Shown here in pieces: positions 1 through 9,430 of a stretch of DNA of 64,000 nucleotides. Source of the stretch: Pedobacter westerhofensis. GTDB lineage: Bacteria; Bacteroidota; Bacteroidia; Sphingobacteriales; Sphingobacteriaceae. The stretch is taken from NCBI RefSeq assembly GCF_900182595.1, contig NZ_FXTN01000009.1, positions 1-64,000 on the forward strand, read 5' to 3'. The position numbers were made by a program, and so were the translations under genes. Below the pieces are notes generated by a model. That model made no database searches. It was not told where the DNA came from and worked only from the letters and a program-made list of their open reading frames with translations. Every line of letters starts with the position of its first letter. Within the stretch, counting starts at the first letter, position 1.

Positions 1-32
1 AGTCGAGTAATACTAATCATCCGAAGCTTTCA
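1..32 (+). rRNA. 23S ribosomal RNA, 3' end (partial)
   Basis: The first bases (GTCGAGTAATACTAATCATC followed by CGAAGCTTT) match the conserved 3' terminus of Bacteroidota 23S rRNA, the strand that closes the molecule by pairing with its 5' end. The rest of the gene lies before the window. The exact last base is approximate. A 5S gene on the same strand about 185 bp downstream supports the call. Confidence 0.75.
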
Positions 33-216
33 AAAAGCAGAATACTGTTGTTTGTTCTTCCTTACTAACTTCTTTCAATAATATGTCATTGTTTATGGCG
101 ACGAGATCTACGGGATATATTCAAACCCGACCAGATCAAGCTTAAACATTTATACTATTATCAAAATATAATCAATCAGCAGATGAGCAATCATAGCTGA
201 ATCGATAGAAAACATT

Positions 217-327
<111 letters not shown>

Positions 328-334
328 CTTAAAG

Positions 335-370
335 AAAGCCTTTCAGGAAACTGAGAGGCTTTTCTTGTTT
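335..370 (+). terminator. rRNA operon terminator
   Basis: Twelve-base-pair stem (AAAGCCTTTCAG with CTGAGAGGCTTT, one G-U pair) closed by a GAAA tetraloop and followed by a T-rich run. It starts 8 nt after the 5S gene, as expected for an intrinsic terminator of the rRNA operon. Confidence 0.9.
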
Positions 371-545
371 ACAGTACCTCATGATATGTCTTTTTTTCAG
401 TATCTATTTTCCAAACACAATCAACTTTTTATTGTTCTTAAGTTATGGACGATAATCCTAATTTATTTTTTCCTAATCATCACAACTTTTACCCTTGATT
501 CGTTATTTAAATAGCTTTGAAAAAGCATTTTGAAATTATTTTAAT

Positions 546-553
546 TACCTTTG
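546..553 (+). promoter_or_regulatory. -7 promoter box of the desaturase gene
   Basis: TACCTTTG matches the Bacteroidota -7 consensus TAnnTTTG and lies 25 bp before the ATG at 578, predicting a leader of about 20 nt. No well-spaced TTTG -33 element is visible, so this rests on the -7 box alone. Confidence 0.6.
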
Positions 554-577
554 TCCCTAAACTAAAGCACACATATA

Positions 578-1558
578 ATGAGTTTTTTCGCTGAAAAAAG
601 AAGAGAAGTAATGCTTCATATTGAGCACTATATGCTTGAAATGATGGATTCTTATCTTAAACCAATTGATACGAATTGGCAGCCTACTGATTTTCTGCCG
701 GTTTCTACAAGTGAAACTTTTCTGCAGGATATAAAATCTCTACGTGAAAATGCAAACGACCTGTCTTACGATCTGGTTGCTGTACTAATCGGAGATACAA
801 TTACAGAAGAAGCATTACCTACATACGAATCATGGTTAGCTATGGTAGAAGGCGTAAGCCGTAATGAAGAAGGTGGATGGATGAGATGGAACCGTCACTG
901 GACTGCCGAAGAAAACAGACATGGTGATCTCTTAAATAAATACCTTTATTTGTCTGGTCGTGTTGATATGCGGCAGATGGAAATATCTACGCAGTATCTG
1001 ATTGCTGATGGTTTTGATATCGGTACCGGACACGACCCTTACCGCAACTTTATTTACACGAGCTTCCAGGAGCTCGCTACAAATATTTCACATAGGAGAG
1101 TAGCATCATTGGCTAAAAAAGATGGCGATACTTTACTTTCGAGAATATGTGGTGTGATTGCTTCTGATGAGGCAAGGCATGCTAAAGCTTATAAAGACTT
1201 TATGTCTAAAATCTTTGAAGTAGATCCGAATGAAGCCATGATTGCCTTTGAGGATATGATGCGCAAAAAGATTGTAATGCCTGCGCATTTCTTAAGGGAA
1301 ATGGGAATGAAAATGGGGCAGACCTTTGGTCATTTTACCGACGCCGCACAACGTCTGGGTGTTTATACTGCCGTTGACTATGTAGAAATTATGCAGCAGC
1401 TGATTGACGAGTGGAAACTTGAGCATATGGTTGATTTAAATGATGCTGGTGAAAAAGCGAGGGATTACATCATGGCTCTGCCAAACAGGTTGTTACGTGT
1501 AGCTGAAAGAATGAAAAATCCTACGATAGACTATAAATTTAGCTGGATCCACGCATAA
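578..1558 (+). CDS. acyl-ACP desaturase (ferritin-like di-iron, FA_desaturase_2 family)
   Basis: Soluble di-iron enzyme that introduces a double bond into acyl chains carried on acyl carrier protein (stearoyl-ACP desaturase type), making unsaturated fatty acids for membrane lipids. The 326-residue product carries both iron-binding helix signatures: EENRHG at 111-116 and DEARH at 197-201, plus an additional Glu in FQELATN near 165. There is no signal peptide or membrane segment, as expected for the cytosolic family. The length fits the bacterial DesA-like branch. The ATG is preceded by a good -7 box and the gene ends in a shared bidirectional terminator, so it is probably monocistronic. The positional specificity of the double bond cannot be told from sequence. 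Confidence 0.92.
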   Translation: MSFFAEKRREVMLHIEHYMLEMMDSYLKPIDTNWQPTDFLPVSTSETFLQDIKSLRENANDLSYDLVAVLIGDTITEEALPTYESWLAMVEGVSRNEEGGWMRWNRHWTAEENRHGDLLNKYLYLSGRVDMRQMEISTQYLIADGFDIGTGHDPYRNFIYTSFQELATNISHRRVASLAKKDGDTLLSRICGVIASDEARHAKAYKDFMSKIFEVDPNEAMIAFEDMMRKKIVMPAHFLREMGMKMGQTFGHFTDAAQRLGVYTAVDYVEIMQQLIDEWKLEHMVDLNDAGEKARDYIMALPNRLLRVAERMKNPTIDYKFSWIHA

Positions 1559-1582
1559 GCTGTCTGAGTGTGGTACTATATT

Positions 1583-1614
1583 AAAGCCCGGATATGTTTA
1601 TCCAGGCTTTTTTT
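1583..1614. terminator. bidirectional terminator between desaturase and icmF
   Basis: Stem AAAGCC plus GGATA pairing with TATCC plus GGCTTT, with one internal mismatch and a 4-nt loop. It is T-rich on the plus strand and A-rich before the stem. It sits between the stop codons of two convergent genes. Confidence 0.8.
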
Positions 1615-1616
1615 AT

Positions 1617-4600
1617 TCACATATTTCTGCGGTATTGGCCCCCAACTTCATAAAGGGCATTAGATATTTGTCCCAGGGAGCAGATTTTACAAGCTTCCAT
1701 TAATAACTCGAAGATGTTTTCTCCCCTCACTGCGCTTAGCTGAAGTTCCTGTAAAATACTTTTTGTCTCCTCAGCATTGCGTTTTTGAAATTCCTGCAGT
1801 GCATAGATCTGGTATTGTTTTTCTTCCTCCGTAGCCCGGATCACTTCGCCGGGTACGATGGTAGGCGAACCATTTTTATTTAAGAATGTATTTACACCTA
1901 CTATTGGATACGCTCCCGAATGTTTCTGCATTTCATAATACAAGCTCTCTTCCTGTATTTTTCCGCGTTGGTACATAGTTTCCATCGCACCAAGCACACC
2001 GCCCCGCTCATTGATGCGTTTAAATTCCAGGAGCACTGCCTCTTCTACAAGGTCTGTCAGTTCTTCAATAATAAAAGCGCCCTGCAGGGGATTTTCGTTC
2101 TTTGCCAGCCCCAGTTCCCTGTTGATAATCAACTGTATCGCCATCGCCCTGCGCACAGATTCCTCTGTGGGGGTAGTGATAGCTTCATCGTATGCATTGG
2201 TGTGCAGTGAATTACAGTTGTCATAGATCGCATAAAGCGCCTGTAGGGTAGTCCTGATATCATTGAAGTCTATTTCCTGTGCATGTAAGGATCTGCCGGA
2301 TGTTTGAATATGGTATTTCAGTTTTTGCGACCTGTCATTGCCCTTATATTTATTTTTAATAGCTTTGGCCCATATCCGCCTTGCTACGCGCCCAATTACG
2401 GCGTACTCCGGATCTATACCATTAGAGAAGAAAAACGAAAGGTTAGGTGCAAAATCGTCGATATGCATTCCCCTGCTGAGGTAATACTCTACAAAAGTAA
2501 AGCCGTTGCTGAGTGTAAAAGCGAGTTGTGAAACAGGATTTGCACCGGCTTCTGCAATATGATATCCTGAGATGGAAACAGAATAAAAATTCTTTACATT
2601 CTGATCAATGAAATACTTCTGGATATCGCCCATCATTCTAAGAGCAAATTCCGTTGAAAATATACATGTGTTTTGCGCCTGGTCTTCCTTCAGGATATCT
2701 GCCTGGACTGTCCCGCGCACTGAACTGATGGCGCTGGCGCGGATTTGCTGATATGTTTTCGGTTCCAGTACCTGATCGCCAGTAACGCCGAGTAACAGCA
2801 GGCCCAGTCCGTTGTTTCCTTCTGGCAGCTGGCCCTGGTAAAGTGGCCTTGCCATGTTCTTATGCTGATAGATCAGGTCTATCTTCTGATTAACCTGGTC
2901 AAGCAGGCCATTTTCAATGATGTATTTCTCGCATTGCTGATCTATAGCCACGTTCATAAAGAAACCCAGTAACATCGGCGCCGGGCCATTGATGGTCATA
3001 GACACTGAAGTGGATGGCGAGCATAGATCGAAGCCTGAGTAAAGTTTCTTTGCATCGTCAAGCGTAGAAATGCTTACGCCGGAATTTCCTATTTTTCCAT
3101 AAATATCAGGCCTCATATGCGGATCTTCGCCATAGAGTGTGACAGAGTCAAATGCCGTTGATAAACGATGGGCAGGCTGTCCGAGAGATACGTAATGAAA
3201 GCGTTTGTTGGTCCGTTCTGGTCCACCTTCCCCCGCAAACATCCTGGTAGGGTCTTCACCTTCGCGTTTTAAAGGAAATACCCCAGCGGCATAAGGGAAT
3301 TCGCCGGGTACATTTTCAGTCAGCAACCAACGGAGAATATCTCCCCAGTCCCTGTAGCGGGGGAGTGACACCTTTGGGATCTTCAGCTGTGACAAAGATT
3401 CATAGAAGAGCGGCTGTGTAATTTCTTTATCCCTTACCTGATAAACAAAATATTCCTGCCCATATCTTTCACTGGTTGCGGACCATTCCCTGAGGAGGCG
3501 ACGGCAATTTCCGTCGAGCTGTTCTTCCAGTTTGGCATATACTTTATTGAGGTCTGCCTTAAAATGTAGTAAATCATCCTGTGTTATACTCATCACCCCA
3601 TTTAACTGATAAAGCTGAGTGGCAATAGCAGTTTGCTTTTTCACCCATTCATCGTATTGTTCACTGGATTCAGCGATCTCAGCCAGATATCTGGTTCTGT
3701 CCGGGGGGATAATATAAATTTTCCCGGATGAGCCGCTGATCAGTTTCAGCTTAGGTTTGAAATCGATGGCGGTCTTCTCCTTAATCTTGTGCAGAAGGCT
3801 TACAAAAAGACCATTCATGCCGGGGTCATTAAATTGTGAGGCCATTGTGCCAAAAACAGGGATCTCCTCATCTTTGGCATCAAACAGGTTGTGGTTTCGT
3901 TTATATTGTTTGCGGACATCGCGCAAGGCATCCGGGGCCCCTCTTTTGTCAAATTTATTGATTGCTACCAGATCAGCAAAATCGAGCATGTCGATCTTTT
4001 CCAGTTGCGTAGCAGCGCCAAATTCAGGAGTCATCACATACAGGGAAACATCACAGTGTTCTGTAATTTCGGTATCAGACTGGCCAATGCCCGAAGTTTC
4101 TACGATAATCATATCAAATCCTGCTGCCTTACAAATATCGATGCTCTCCTGTACGTTCGCAGAGAGAGCCAGGTTAGCTTGTCTGGTGGCCAGAGAACGC
4201 ATGTAAATCCCCGGATGATCTATCGCGTTCATCCTGATCCTGTCGCCCAGAAGCGCGCCGCCTGTTTTCCTTTTGGAAGGATCAACCGAAATAATAGCCA
4301 GGGTTTTGCCTTCAACTTCGAGCAGGAAGCGCCTCACGAGTTCATCGACCAATGATGATTTGCCTGATCCTCCGGTACCGGTAATGCCCAAAACAGGGGC
4401 CTGAGTATCACGGGGAAGTTTTTTTAGGTGGTTGACGAAATCCTGCGCTCCTGCAGGATCATTTTCTGCAATGGTAATGGCCCTGGCGATACTTCTCATA
4501 TCCCTGGAAGGGATCTTTTCCAGTTCATCTGTGATTGTCTGAGCAGTGATAAAATCAGTTTGTTCAAGCATGTTATTGATCATACCCTGTAATCCCATTG

Positions 4601-4985
4601 TGCGGCCATCATCCGGAGAGTAAATCCTGGTGATACCATAAGCCTGTAGTTCATTGATTTCAGCAGGTAAAAATACGCCACCGCCACCTGCAAAAATCGT
4701 GATATGTTTTGCGCCACGTTCCTGAAGCAGATCGTACATATATTTGAAATACTCGATATGGCCACCCTGGTAGGAGGTCATTGCAATACCCTGAACATCT
4801 TCCTGAATAGCGCAATTTACCACTTCTTCTACAGACCGGTTATGACCAAGATGGATCACCTCGGCCCCGGACGACTGAAGGATCCGGCGCATGATATTTA
4901 TTGTTGCATCGTGCCCGTCAAACAATGCTGCCGCTGTCACAAAACGTATCTTGTGCCGCGGATGGTAGACATTAACTGGTTCCAT
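1617..4985 (-). CDS. icmF: fused isobutyryl-CoA mutase (IcmF)
   Basis: Adenosylcobalamin-dependent acyl-CoA mutase that interconverts isobutyryl-CoA and n-butyryl-CoA (some members also isovaleryl/pivalyl-CoA), with its own G-protein chaperone fused in. Order in the 1122-residue product: B12-binding domain at about 12-140 with the base-off motif DGHDA (axial His25), a MeaB-like GTPase domain with Walker A GITGTGGSGKSS at 200-211, then the mutase barrel from about 560 to the end. B12 domain, then GTPase, then mutase is the IcmF order; methylmalonyl-CoA mutase puts the B12 domain last. The AGVFPLKREGEDPTRMFAGE segment is IcmF-like. The gene is separated from pafA by a terminator, so probably monocistronic. 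The exact substrate is inferred from the family. Confidence 0.93.
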   Translation of the reverse strand: MEPVNVYHPRHKIRFVTAAALFDGHDATINIMRRILQSSGAEVIHLGHNRSVEEVVNCAIQEDVQGIAMTSYQGGHIEYFKYMYDLLQERGAKHITIFAGGGGVFLPAEINELQAYGITRIYSPDDGRTMGLQGMINNMLEQTDFITAQTITDELEKIPSRDMRSIARAITIAENDPAGAQDFVNHLKKLPRDTQAPVLGITGTGGSGKSSLVDELVRRFLLEVEGKTLAIISVDPSKRKTGGALLGDRIRMNAIDHPGIYMRSLATRQANLALSANVQESIDICKAAGFDMIIVETSGIGQSDTEITEHCDVSLYVMTPEFGAATQLEKIDMLDFADLVAINKFDKRGAPDALRDVRKQYKRNHNLFDAKDEEIPVFGTMASQFNDPGMNGLFVSLLHKIKEKTAIDFKPKLKLISGSSGKIYIIPPDRTRYLAEIAESSEQYDEWVKKQTAIATQLYQLNGVMSITQDDLLHFKADLNKVYAKLEEQLDGNCRRLLREWSATSERYGQEYFVYQVRDKEITQPLFYESLSQLKIPKVSLPRYRDWGDILRWLLTENVPGEFPYAAGVFPLKREGEDPTRMFAGEGGPERTNKRFHYVSLGQPAHRLSTAFDSVTLYGEDPHMRPDIYGKIGNSGVSISTLDDAKKLYSGFDLCSPSTSVSMTINGPAPMLLGFFMNVAIDQQCEKYIIENGLLDQVNQKIDLIYQHKNMARPLYQGQLPEGNNGLGLLLLGVTGDQVLEPKTYQQIRASAISSVRGTVQADILKEDQAQNTCIFSTEFALRMMGDIQKYFIDQNVKNFYSVSISGYHIAEAGANPVSQLAFTLSNGFTFVEYYLSRGMHIDDFAPNLSFFFSNGIDPEYAVIGRVARRIWAKAIKNKYKGNDRSQKLKYHIQTSGRSLHAQEIDFNDIRTTLQALYAIYDNCNSLHTNAYDEAITTPTEESVRRAMAIQLIINRELGLAKNENPLQGAFIIEELTDLVEEAVLLEFKRINERGGVLGAMETMYQRGKIQEESLYYEMQKHSGAYPIVGVNTFLNKNGSPTIVPGEVIRATEEEKQYQIYALQEFQKRNAEETKSILQELQLSAVRGENIFELLMEACKICSLGQISNALYEVGGQYRRNM

Positions 4986-5029
4986 ACACTGAGTTTATAT
5001 TGGTGATGTAATGTACAAATAAATTACTG

Positions 5030-5060
5030 TGCATAAAAAAAGCCGCAGATTCTGCGGCTT
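5030..5060 (-). terminator. pafA terminator
   Basis: AGCCGCAG-ATT-CTGCGGCT hairpin at 5041-5059, followed on the minus strand by a T run (plus-strand A run ending at 5040). It starts about 20 nt after the pafA stop codon and isolates icmF from pafA transcription. Confidence 0.88.
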
Positions 5061-5080
5061 CCGGGTATTTCGAATATTGT

Positions 5081-6745
5081 CTATTGATGCGTCAGTTCTG
5101 TGATCGGCTCGCCGACGTTACCGCTTGGCATCTGTATATGCAGCATTGCAGCAATGGTTGGCGCGATGTCTGTCATATGGTGAGTTTTGTTGGTTTTACC
5201 ATGTTTGACCTTCCATCCCATGAATACGCAGGGAATATGTGAATCATATGGGTTCCAGGCACCATGTGTTGTTCCTGTTTTACCGCCATCAAAATAGTTT
5301 GGCTGCAGGATGAAGTATACATCACCGCTGAGGCGTGCATTATACCCATTGGTGATCATTTCTTTTTGTACTGCAGGAAGCGTACTTTCTGCAATTCTGG
5401 CAAGGTCCACTGCATTTGCAATCCCATCATAAGTTCTCAGATAATCGATAGTTGCATTTTTCAAAGCGGTAAAATCAATGTTGGGCATATCCTTGTTGCT
5501 GTGGTCAAAAATAATCTGATTATTCATAGACATCATTGCCGGCTTTTTGATCTTGAACCTGCTTTCAAGATAGGTGTTCAGACCTGTAATAATGGCTTTG
5601 TTATCAACCAAGCCTGCGTGCATTTTGTTTTCCTGCATAAAACCAGGTACGTGAGCTGCACCATGATCGGCAGAAAGAAACACCAGATAATTGCCTTTGC
5701 CTACCGTTTTGTCCAGGTAATCGAAGAAACTTGCAATATCCTTATCCAAACGCAGGTAAGTGTCCTCGGCCTCTATTGAATTTGGACCATACTGGTGTCC
5801 CACATAATCTGTAGAAGAGCAGCTCACCGCCAGAAAATCGGTAATATTATCCTTACCCAGATTTTCTGCTTCGATGGCTACTTTTGCAAGATCAAGTGTA
5901 ATGGTATTACCATATGGAGTACTCCTGATCATGTCATAGTTCTTTCCTGTATAGGCTGTGAGCGCATGTGGGAAGGTGGGGGTTTGTTCGCCTCTGGTTA
6001 CACCCTCATAATCTTTGTTGTCGGCAGTACTCTGAGTATAACTGGCTATAGGATATAAAGTATTCCAGTTCATGTCATAATACTTATTGGCCATTTTCTT
6101 TTTATTGTAATCCTGAAGCCATACCGGCAGTTGTTTCATATACCAGGTACTTGTTATCCAGTCACCGGTTTCACCGTCATACCAGTATGCACCTGTTGGG
6201 GTGTGGCCTGCAGGTAGAATTGAGCCACGGTCTTTCAAGGACAGGCCTATCACTTTACCCTGAAAATTAGTTGCCAGTCTGAGTTCATCAGTAATTGTAC
6301 TGCTGAGCAGGTTTTTTGGAGACATTTTGCCCGCGGCATTATTAGATCCCACTCCTGTTACGGTACTGTCATCCGTGCAGTACACTGCTTTTTTTGTTTG
6401 AGGATCAAACCAGTTGTTACCGATGATTCCGGTGATAGCGGGTACTGATCCTGTATAAATACTTGTATGGCCTACAGCTGTGTAAGTGGGCGTATATGGA
6501 ATATAGGTATTTTCGGCAGAGAAACCTTCATTAATCATGCGTTTAAAGCCACCTTGTACATATCGGTCATAGTAACGATAAAGGTAGTCCCATCTCATCT
6601 GGTCTACTACTAATCCTACAACTAGTTTTGGACGGTCCAGAGTTGCAGAAGACGTTGCCGGTGTTGTGGAGCTCTTTGCTTTTTTTTGTGCGAAGGTGAT
6701 GCTGCACAAACAGCATAAGCCTGCGAATAACAAGGTTTTTTTCAT
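5081..6745 (-). CDS. pafA: PafA-type alkaline phosphatase (phosphomonoesterase), secreted
   Basis: Periplasmic or outer-membrane-facing zinc phosphomonoesterase of the alkaline phosphatase superfamily, widespread in Bacteroidota and used to release phosphate from organic esters. The 554-residue product starts with a signal peptide (residues 1-20, ending TFAQ). Catalytic features: metal Asp48 in VVDQM, nucleophile Thr around 89 in PTYTAVGH, Asn110 in IIGNNW, and the phosphate-contacting Lys171/Arg173 pair in SLKDRGSILPAGH. The Lys/Arg pair distinguishes PafA-like monoesterases from NPP-type diesterases. DHGAAHVPG supplies further metal ligands. PafA of related species is active without induction by phosphate starvation; that regulation is not shown here. 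I see no clear -7 box upstream. Confidence 0.92.
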   Translation of the reverse strand: MKKTLLFAGLCCLCSITFAQKKAKSSTTPATSSATLDRPKLVVGLVVDQMRWDYLYRYYDRYVQGGFKRMINEGFSAENTYIPYTPTYTAVGHTSIYTGSVPAITGIIGNNWFDPQTKKAVYCTDDSTVTGVGSNNAAGKMSPKNLLSSTITDELRLATNFQGKVIGLSLKDRGSILPAGHTPTGAYWYDGETGDWITSTWYMKQLPVWLQDYNKKKMANKYYDMNWNTLYPIASYTQSTADNKDYEGVTRGEQTPTFPHALTAYTGKNYDMIRSTPYGNTITLDLAKVAIEAENLGKDNITDFLAVSCSSTDYVGHQYGPNSIEAEDTYLRLDKDIASFFDYLDKTVGKGNYLVFLSADHGAAHVPGFMQENKMHAGLVDNKAIITGLNTYLESRFKIKKPAMMSMNNQIIFDHSNKDMPNIDFTALKNATIDYLRTYDGIANAVDLARIAESTLPAVQKEMITNGYNARLSGDVYFILQPNYFDGGKTGTTHGAWNPYDSHIPCVFMGWKVKHGKTNKTHHMTDIAPTIAAMLHIQMPSGNVGEPITELTHQ

Positions 6746-6882
6746 CAGAATTTAATTGTCTTTGATAGTTATAAAGCGCGCACAGGGATTATACTATTTT
6801 ACAGTACCCTTGTCATACGCGTTTCATCATTACATGCGGTAAATATAATGCTAAACAAATAAAATTAATGTTAACAAACCTG

Positions 6883-8169
6883 CTAAAGAACTTCTGCAAC
6901 AACAAAGGTACTTCCGCCAACAAAAATCAGGTCATTGGGATCTGCGGCATTTCTGGCTACATCAAGTGCTAAAACGACAGTATGGAAGACTTTGCCTTTG
7001 AGGTTAAATTTTTCTGCCTGCTGCGCAAGTTCAGTTGCAGGCAGTGCTCTTTCCAGCAGTGGCTCACAAAAGTAATATGTAGCCGAGGCAGGTAGCAGCT
7101 GAAGTACGCTGCTGACGTCTTTATCCTTTAGCATGCCGATTACGATGTGCAGTTTTCTGTATGGGGTAGCCTGTATATTTTGCAATACCTCCTGAATTCC
7201 GGCAATATTATGCCCGGTATCACAGATGACCAGCGGGTTGCGGCTGATGGTTTGCCATCTTCCCTGCAGGCCCGTGACCTCCACGGTATGGGCAAGGCCG
7301 TCATAAACAGCCTGATCAGGAACGGTAAAACCTTTACGGTTCAATACATTGACGGCCTGAATAACAGTAAGGACATTTTTCAACTGATAGCGGCCAGTGA
7401 GATCGAGTTTCAGGTCCTTAAAAATTCGCGCATTATTTTTATATACAGAAGTAACAAGTTGTGCGCCTTCATTACGCACATCATCCAGTCGGAGCTCGGT
7501 GCTTGCAAATACAAGCTCGCTGGAAGTTTCCTTTGCTTTACTGATAAATACGGGAGCAGATTCATCCTGCTTTTCTCCAATGACAACCGGAATTCCCGGT
7601 TTGATAATGCCGGCTTTTTCCCCTGCAATTTCCGGCAGTGTGTTGCCAAGCAGGCTCATATGATCAAAACTGATATTGGTGATGACAGACAATACCGGGG
7701 TGATAATGTTTGTAGAATCAAGCCGGCCGCCGAGACCCACTTCGATAATGGCAATATCTACCTGTTCGGCAGCAAAATAGTCGAACGCCATTGCCACAGT
7801 TACCTCAAAAAAAGAAGGACTGATTTCTTCGATCTTCTCTTTTTCGCGGGCTGTGAAATCCACAACAGCTACTTCTGGCATCATTTCTCCGTTAATCCTG
7901 ATGCGTTCCCTGAAATCTTTGAGGTGTGGAGAGGTGTATAGTCCTGTCTTGTAACCTGCTTTTTGCAGCACGGCAGCAAGCATATGGGAGGTAGAACCTT
8001 TCCCGTTGGTACCGGCGATATGAATGGTTTTAAATTTCTCCTGTGGATTGCCCAAGTGTTCACACAACAAAATGGTGTTATCCAGGTCCTTTTTGATTGC
8101 GGCAGCGCCAATGCGTGTAAACATTGGCAGTTTATTATATAGGTAGTCGAGAGTTTGGGAATAGTTCAT
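6883..8169 (-). CDS. folC: bifunctional dihydrofolate synthase / folylpolyglutamate synthase
   Basis: Mur-ligase-family enzyme that adds glutamate to dihydropteroate and then extends folates with polyglutamate. The ATP-binding loop GTNGKGST lies near residue 55, followed by YTSPHLKDFRERI, a FolC signature. Downstream are the Mur central-domain motif around ISFDHMSLLGNT and a C-terminal domain with CDTGHNIAGI. About 428 residues, typical for FolC. The ATG at 8169 is preferred over an in-frame GTG two codons earlier. It lies 41 bp downstream of the tonB-like gene on the same strand and may be the last gene of that operon, though its function is unrelated. Confidence 0.95.
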   Translation of the reverse strand: MNYSQTLDYLYNKLPMFTRIGAAAIKKDLDNTILLCEHLGNPQEKFKTIHIAGTNGKGSTSHMLAAVLQKAGYKTGLYTSPHLKDFRERIRINGEMMPEVAVVDFTAREKEKIEEISPSFFEVTVAMAFDYFAAEQVDIAIIEVGLGGRLDSTNIITPVLSVITNISFDHMSLLGNTLPEIAGEKAGIIKPGIPVVIGEKQDESAPVFISKAKETSSELVFASTELRLDDVRNEGAQLVTSVYKNNARIFKDLKLDLTGRYQLKNVLTVIQAVNVLNRKGFTVPDQAVYDGLAHTVEVTGLQGRWQTISRNPLVICDTGHNIAGIQEVLQNIQATPYRKLHIVIGMLKDKDVSSVLQLLPASATYYFCEPLLERALPATELAQQAEKFNLKGKVFHTVVLALDVARNAADPNDLIFVGGSTFVVAEVL

Positions 8170-8210
8170 TAGCACAAAAATCTTACACTGTAACGTACCT
8201 AACCGGGAGA

Positions 8211-9029
8211 TTATTTCACTTTAAAATTGAATACCACCACACCGGTCTGAAGATCCGGGGCAGACTCAGACTGGTTTAGCCTTGCGCCCATTACTGCGGC
8301 CTTACATTTAGCCCAGAGATCAAGATCCTGCAGGGTTGTACCTTTCACACCGGGCGTTGCTTCAACTACAATACCCTGTTTGTTTACAGTGATCCGCACT
8401 GCGATCTTGCCAGTTTTTTGTCCGTCATCCTGCGGGGTAACCAGATTGGTAAAACGGCGCAGGGCGATAGGGGTGTTGCCAAAACCGGATCCGCCCTCAC
8501 CATAATTGTTGGCCAGAGGGTCGCCATTTACAGATCCCTGGTTACCGGGAGTTGTACCGGTGCCATCGCCGCCGCCAGTACCTTTGCTGGATTTGCCCTT
8601 ATACAGTGCATTCTGGTTGATCGCTGGTTTAGCAGGTTTATCCTCTACTTTTGCAGCGGTAGGGGTAGAAGGTTTGTTCGTTTTCTTGGTAGCAATACTT
8701 ACAGCCTCCTCAGTATTCTGAGTGGTGATTTCTTTATCAGAACTTTCAACCGACTTTTCTGGTGTTACCTTCTGATCAGGCACTACCTTATCAGGCGGCT
8801 GGTTATTTGCGTTTGGATCTGCAGAAGGCTCTTCAACACTTGTATAATCAGTTCCCATACCTTCAACAGACGTACCATAATTAACTACCATACCGCCCAT
8901 CCCTGCCTCTTCAGGAGGCTGGAAGGTGCCAATAGCAATAAACAGGCTCAATGCCAGCAAACCGGCTAATATTGCCGTTGAGATAGCCACTGCTTTGGGG
9001 TAATTATTTTCCTCTTTATATGGAGTCAT
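8211..9029 (-). CDS. TonB/TolA-like energy-transducer protein
   Basis: 272-residue inner-membrane protein with one N-terminal transmembrane helix (about 14-36). A long Pro/Lys/Glu/Thr-rich periplasmic linker follows, then a Gly-rich stretch and a C-terminal TonB/TolA-like domain from about 190. That domain shows GKIAVRITVNKQGIV, the beta-strand pattern of TonB C-terminal domains, but the usual YP motif is not obvious. The start codon overlaps the exbD stop by one base (TAATG), so the genes are translationally coupled. In the family the helix docks on ExbB-ExbD and the C-terminus contacts an outer-membrane partner. Given the neighbours, the partner may be the barrel at 11737-13476 rather than a nutrient receptor; that is inference. 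Confidence 0.8.
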   Translation of the reverse strand: MTPYKEENNYPKAVAISTAILAGLLALSLFIAIGTFQPPEEAGMGGMVVNYGTSVEGMGTDYTSVEEPSADPNANNQPPDKVVPDQKVTPEKSVESSDKEITTQNTEEAVSIATKKTNKPSTPTAAKVEDKPAKPAINQNALYKGKSSKGTGGGDGTGTTPGNQGSVNGDPLANNYGEGGSGFGNTPIALRRFTNLVTPQDDGQKTGKIAVRITVNKQGIVVEATPGVKGTTLQDLDLWAKCKAAVMGARLNQSESAPDLQTGVVVFNFKVK

Positions 9030-9430
9030 TATTTTTTCGGTTCTACTGCCAATACAACTTTCAGTTTTAACTGATTAGCAACATCAAATACAGCCATCGT
9101 GTTTTCAATAGAAACGCCTCTGGCAACATACAATACAATCGTAAGGTCAGGAGAAGCTTTCTGATATGTTTCAATACTGGCTTTCATCGTTTCAAGTGTA
9201 ACCGGTGCTTTCTCTACAAAATAATTGAGCTTTTCATCTATGGATACGGTCACTGTTTTCTGGGCCGACGACTGCTGTCCGGATTCTGAACGGGGGAGCA
9301 ACAATTTTACGACCTGTGGATTTACTACCGCCGAAGCAAGCAGGAAGAACAGCATCAGGAAGAACATGATGTCGTTCAGTGCCGAGGTATGGACCTCAAC
9401 AGTTGCCTTATTTCTTTTGCGTAGATTCAT
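9029..9430 (-). CDS. exbD: ExbD/TolR-family biopolymer transport protein
   Basis: 133 residues: short cytoplasmic basic N-terminus, one transmembrane helix (about 20-36) and a periplasmic ExbD/TolR domain. The helix begins with LNDIMFFLMLFFL; Asp20 occupies the place of the proton-carrying Asp that is essential in ExbD, TolR and MotB. It forms the proton channel with the ExbB-like protein encoded just upstream and drives the TonB-like protein encoded just downstream. Both junctions are one-base TAATG overlaps, so the three genes form a coupled unit. Whether it belongs to an Exb-type or Tol-type machine cannot be decided from this protein alone. Confidence 0.9.
   Translation of the reverse strand: MNLRKRNKATVEVHTSALNDIMFFLMLFFLLASAVVNPQVVKLLLPRSESGQQSSAQKTVTVSIDEKLNYFVEKAPVTLETMKASIETYQKASPDLTIVLYVARGVSIENTMAVFDVANQLKLKVVLAVEPKK

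Noticed and set aside
33..216. tRNA or other RNA gene between 23S and 5S
   Set aside because: No cloverleaf, T-loop (GGTTCGA) or other conserved element; A/T-rich spacer only.
1617..4985. Methylmalonyl-CoA mutase rather than isobutyryl-CoA mutase
   Set aside because: Domain order (B12, GTPase, mutase) and the AGVFPLKREGEDPTRMF segment fit IcmF; methylmalonyl-CoA mutase has its B12 domain at the C-terminus and no fused GTPase.
7147..7941. 264-codon plus-strand reading frame opposite folC
   Set aside because: It lies wholly antisense to folC, whose protein motifs are intact, and has no recognisable domain or promoter. A shadow frame.
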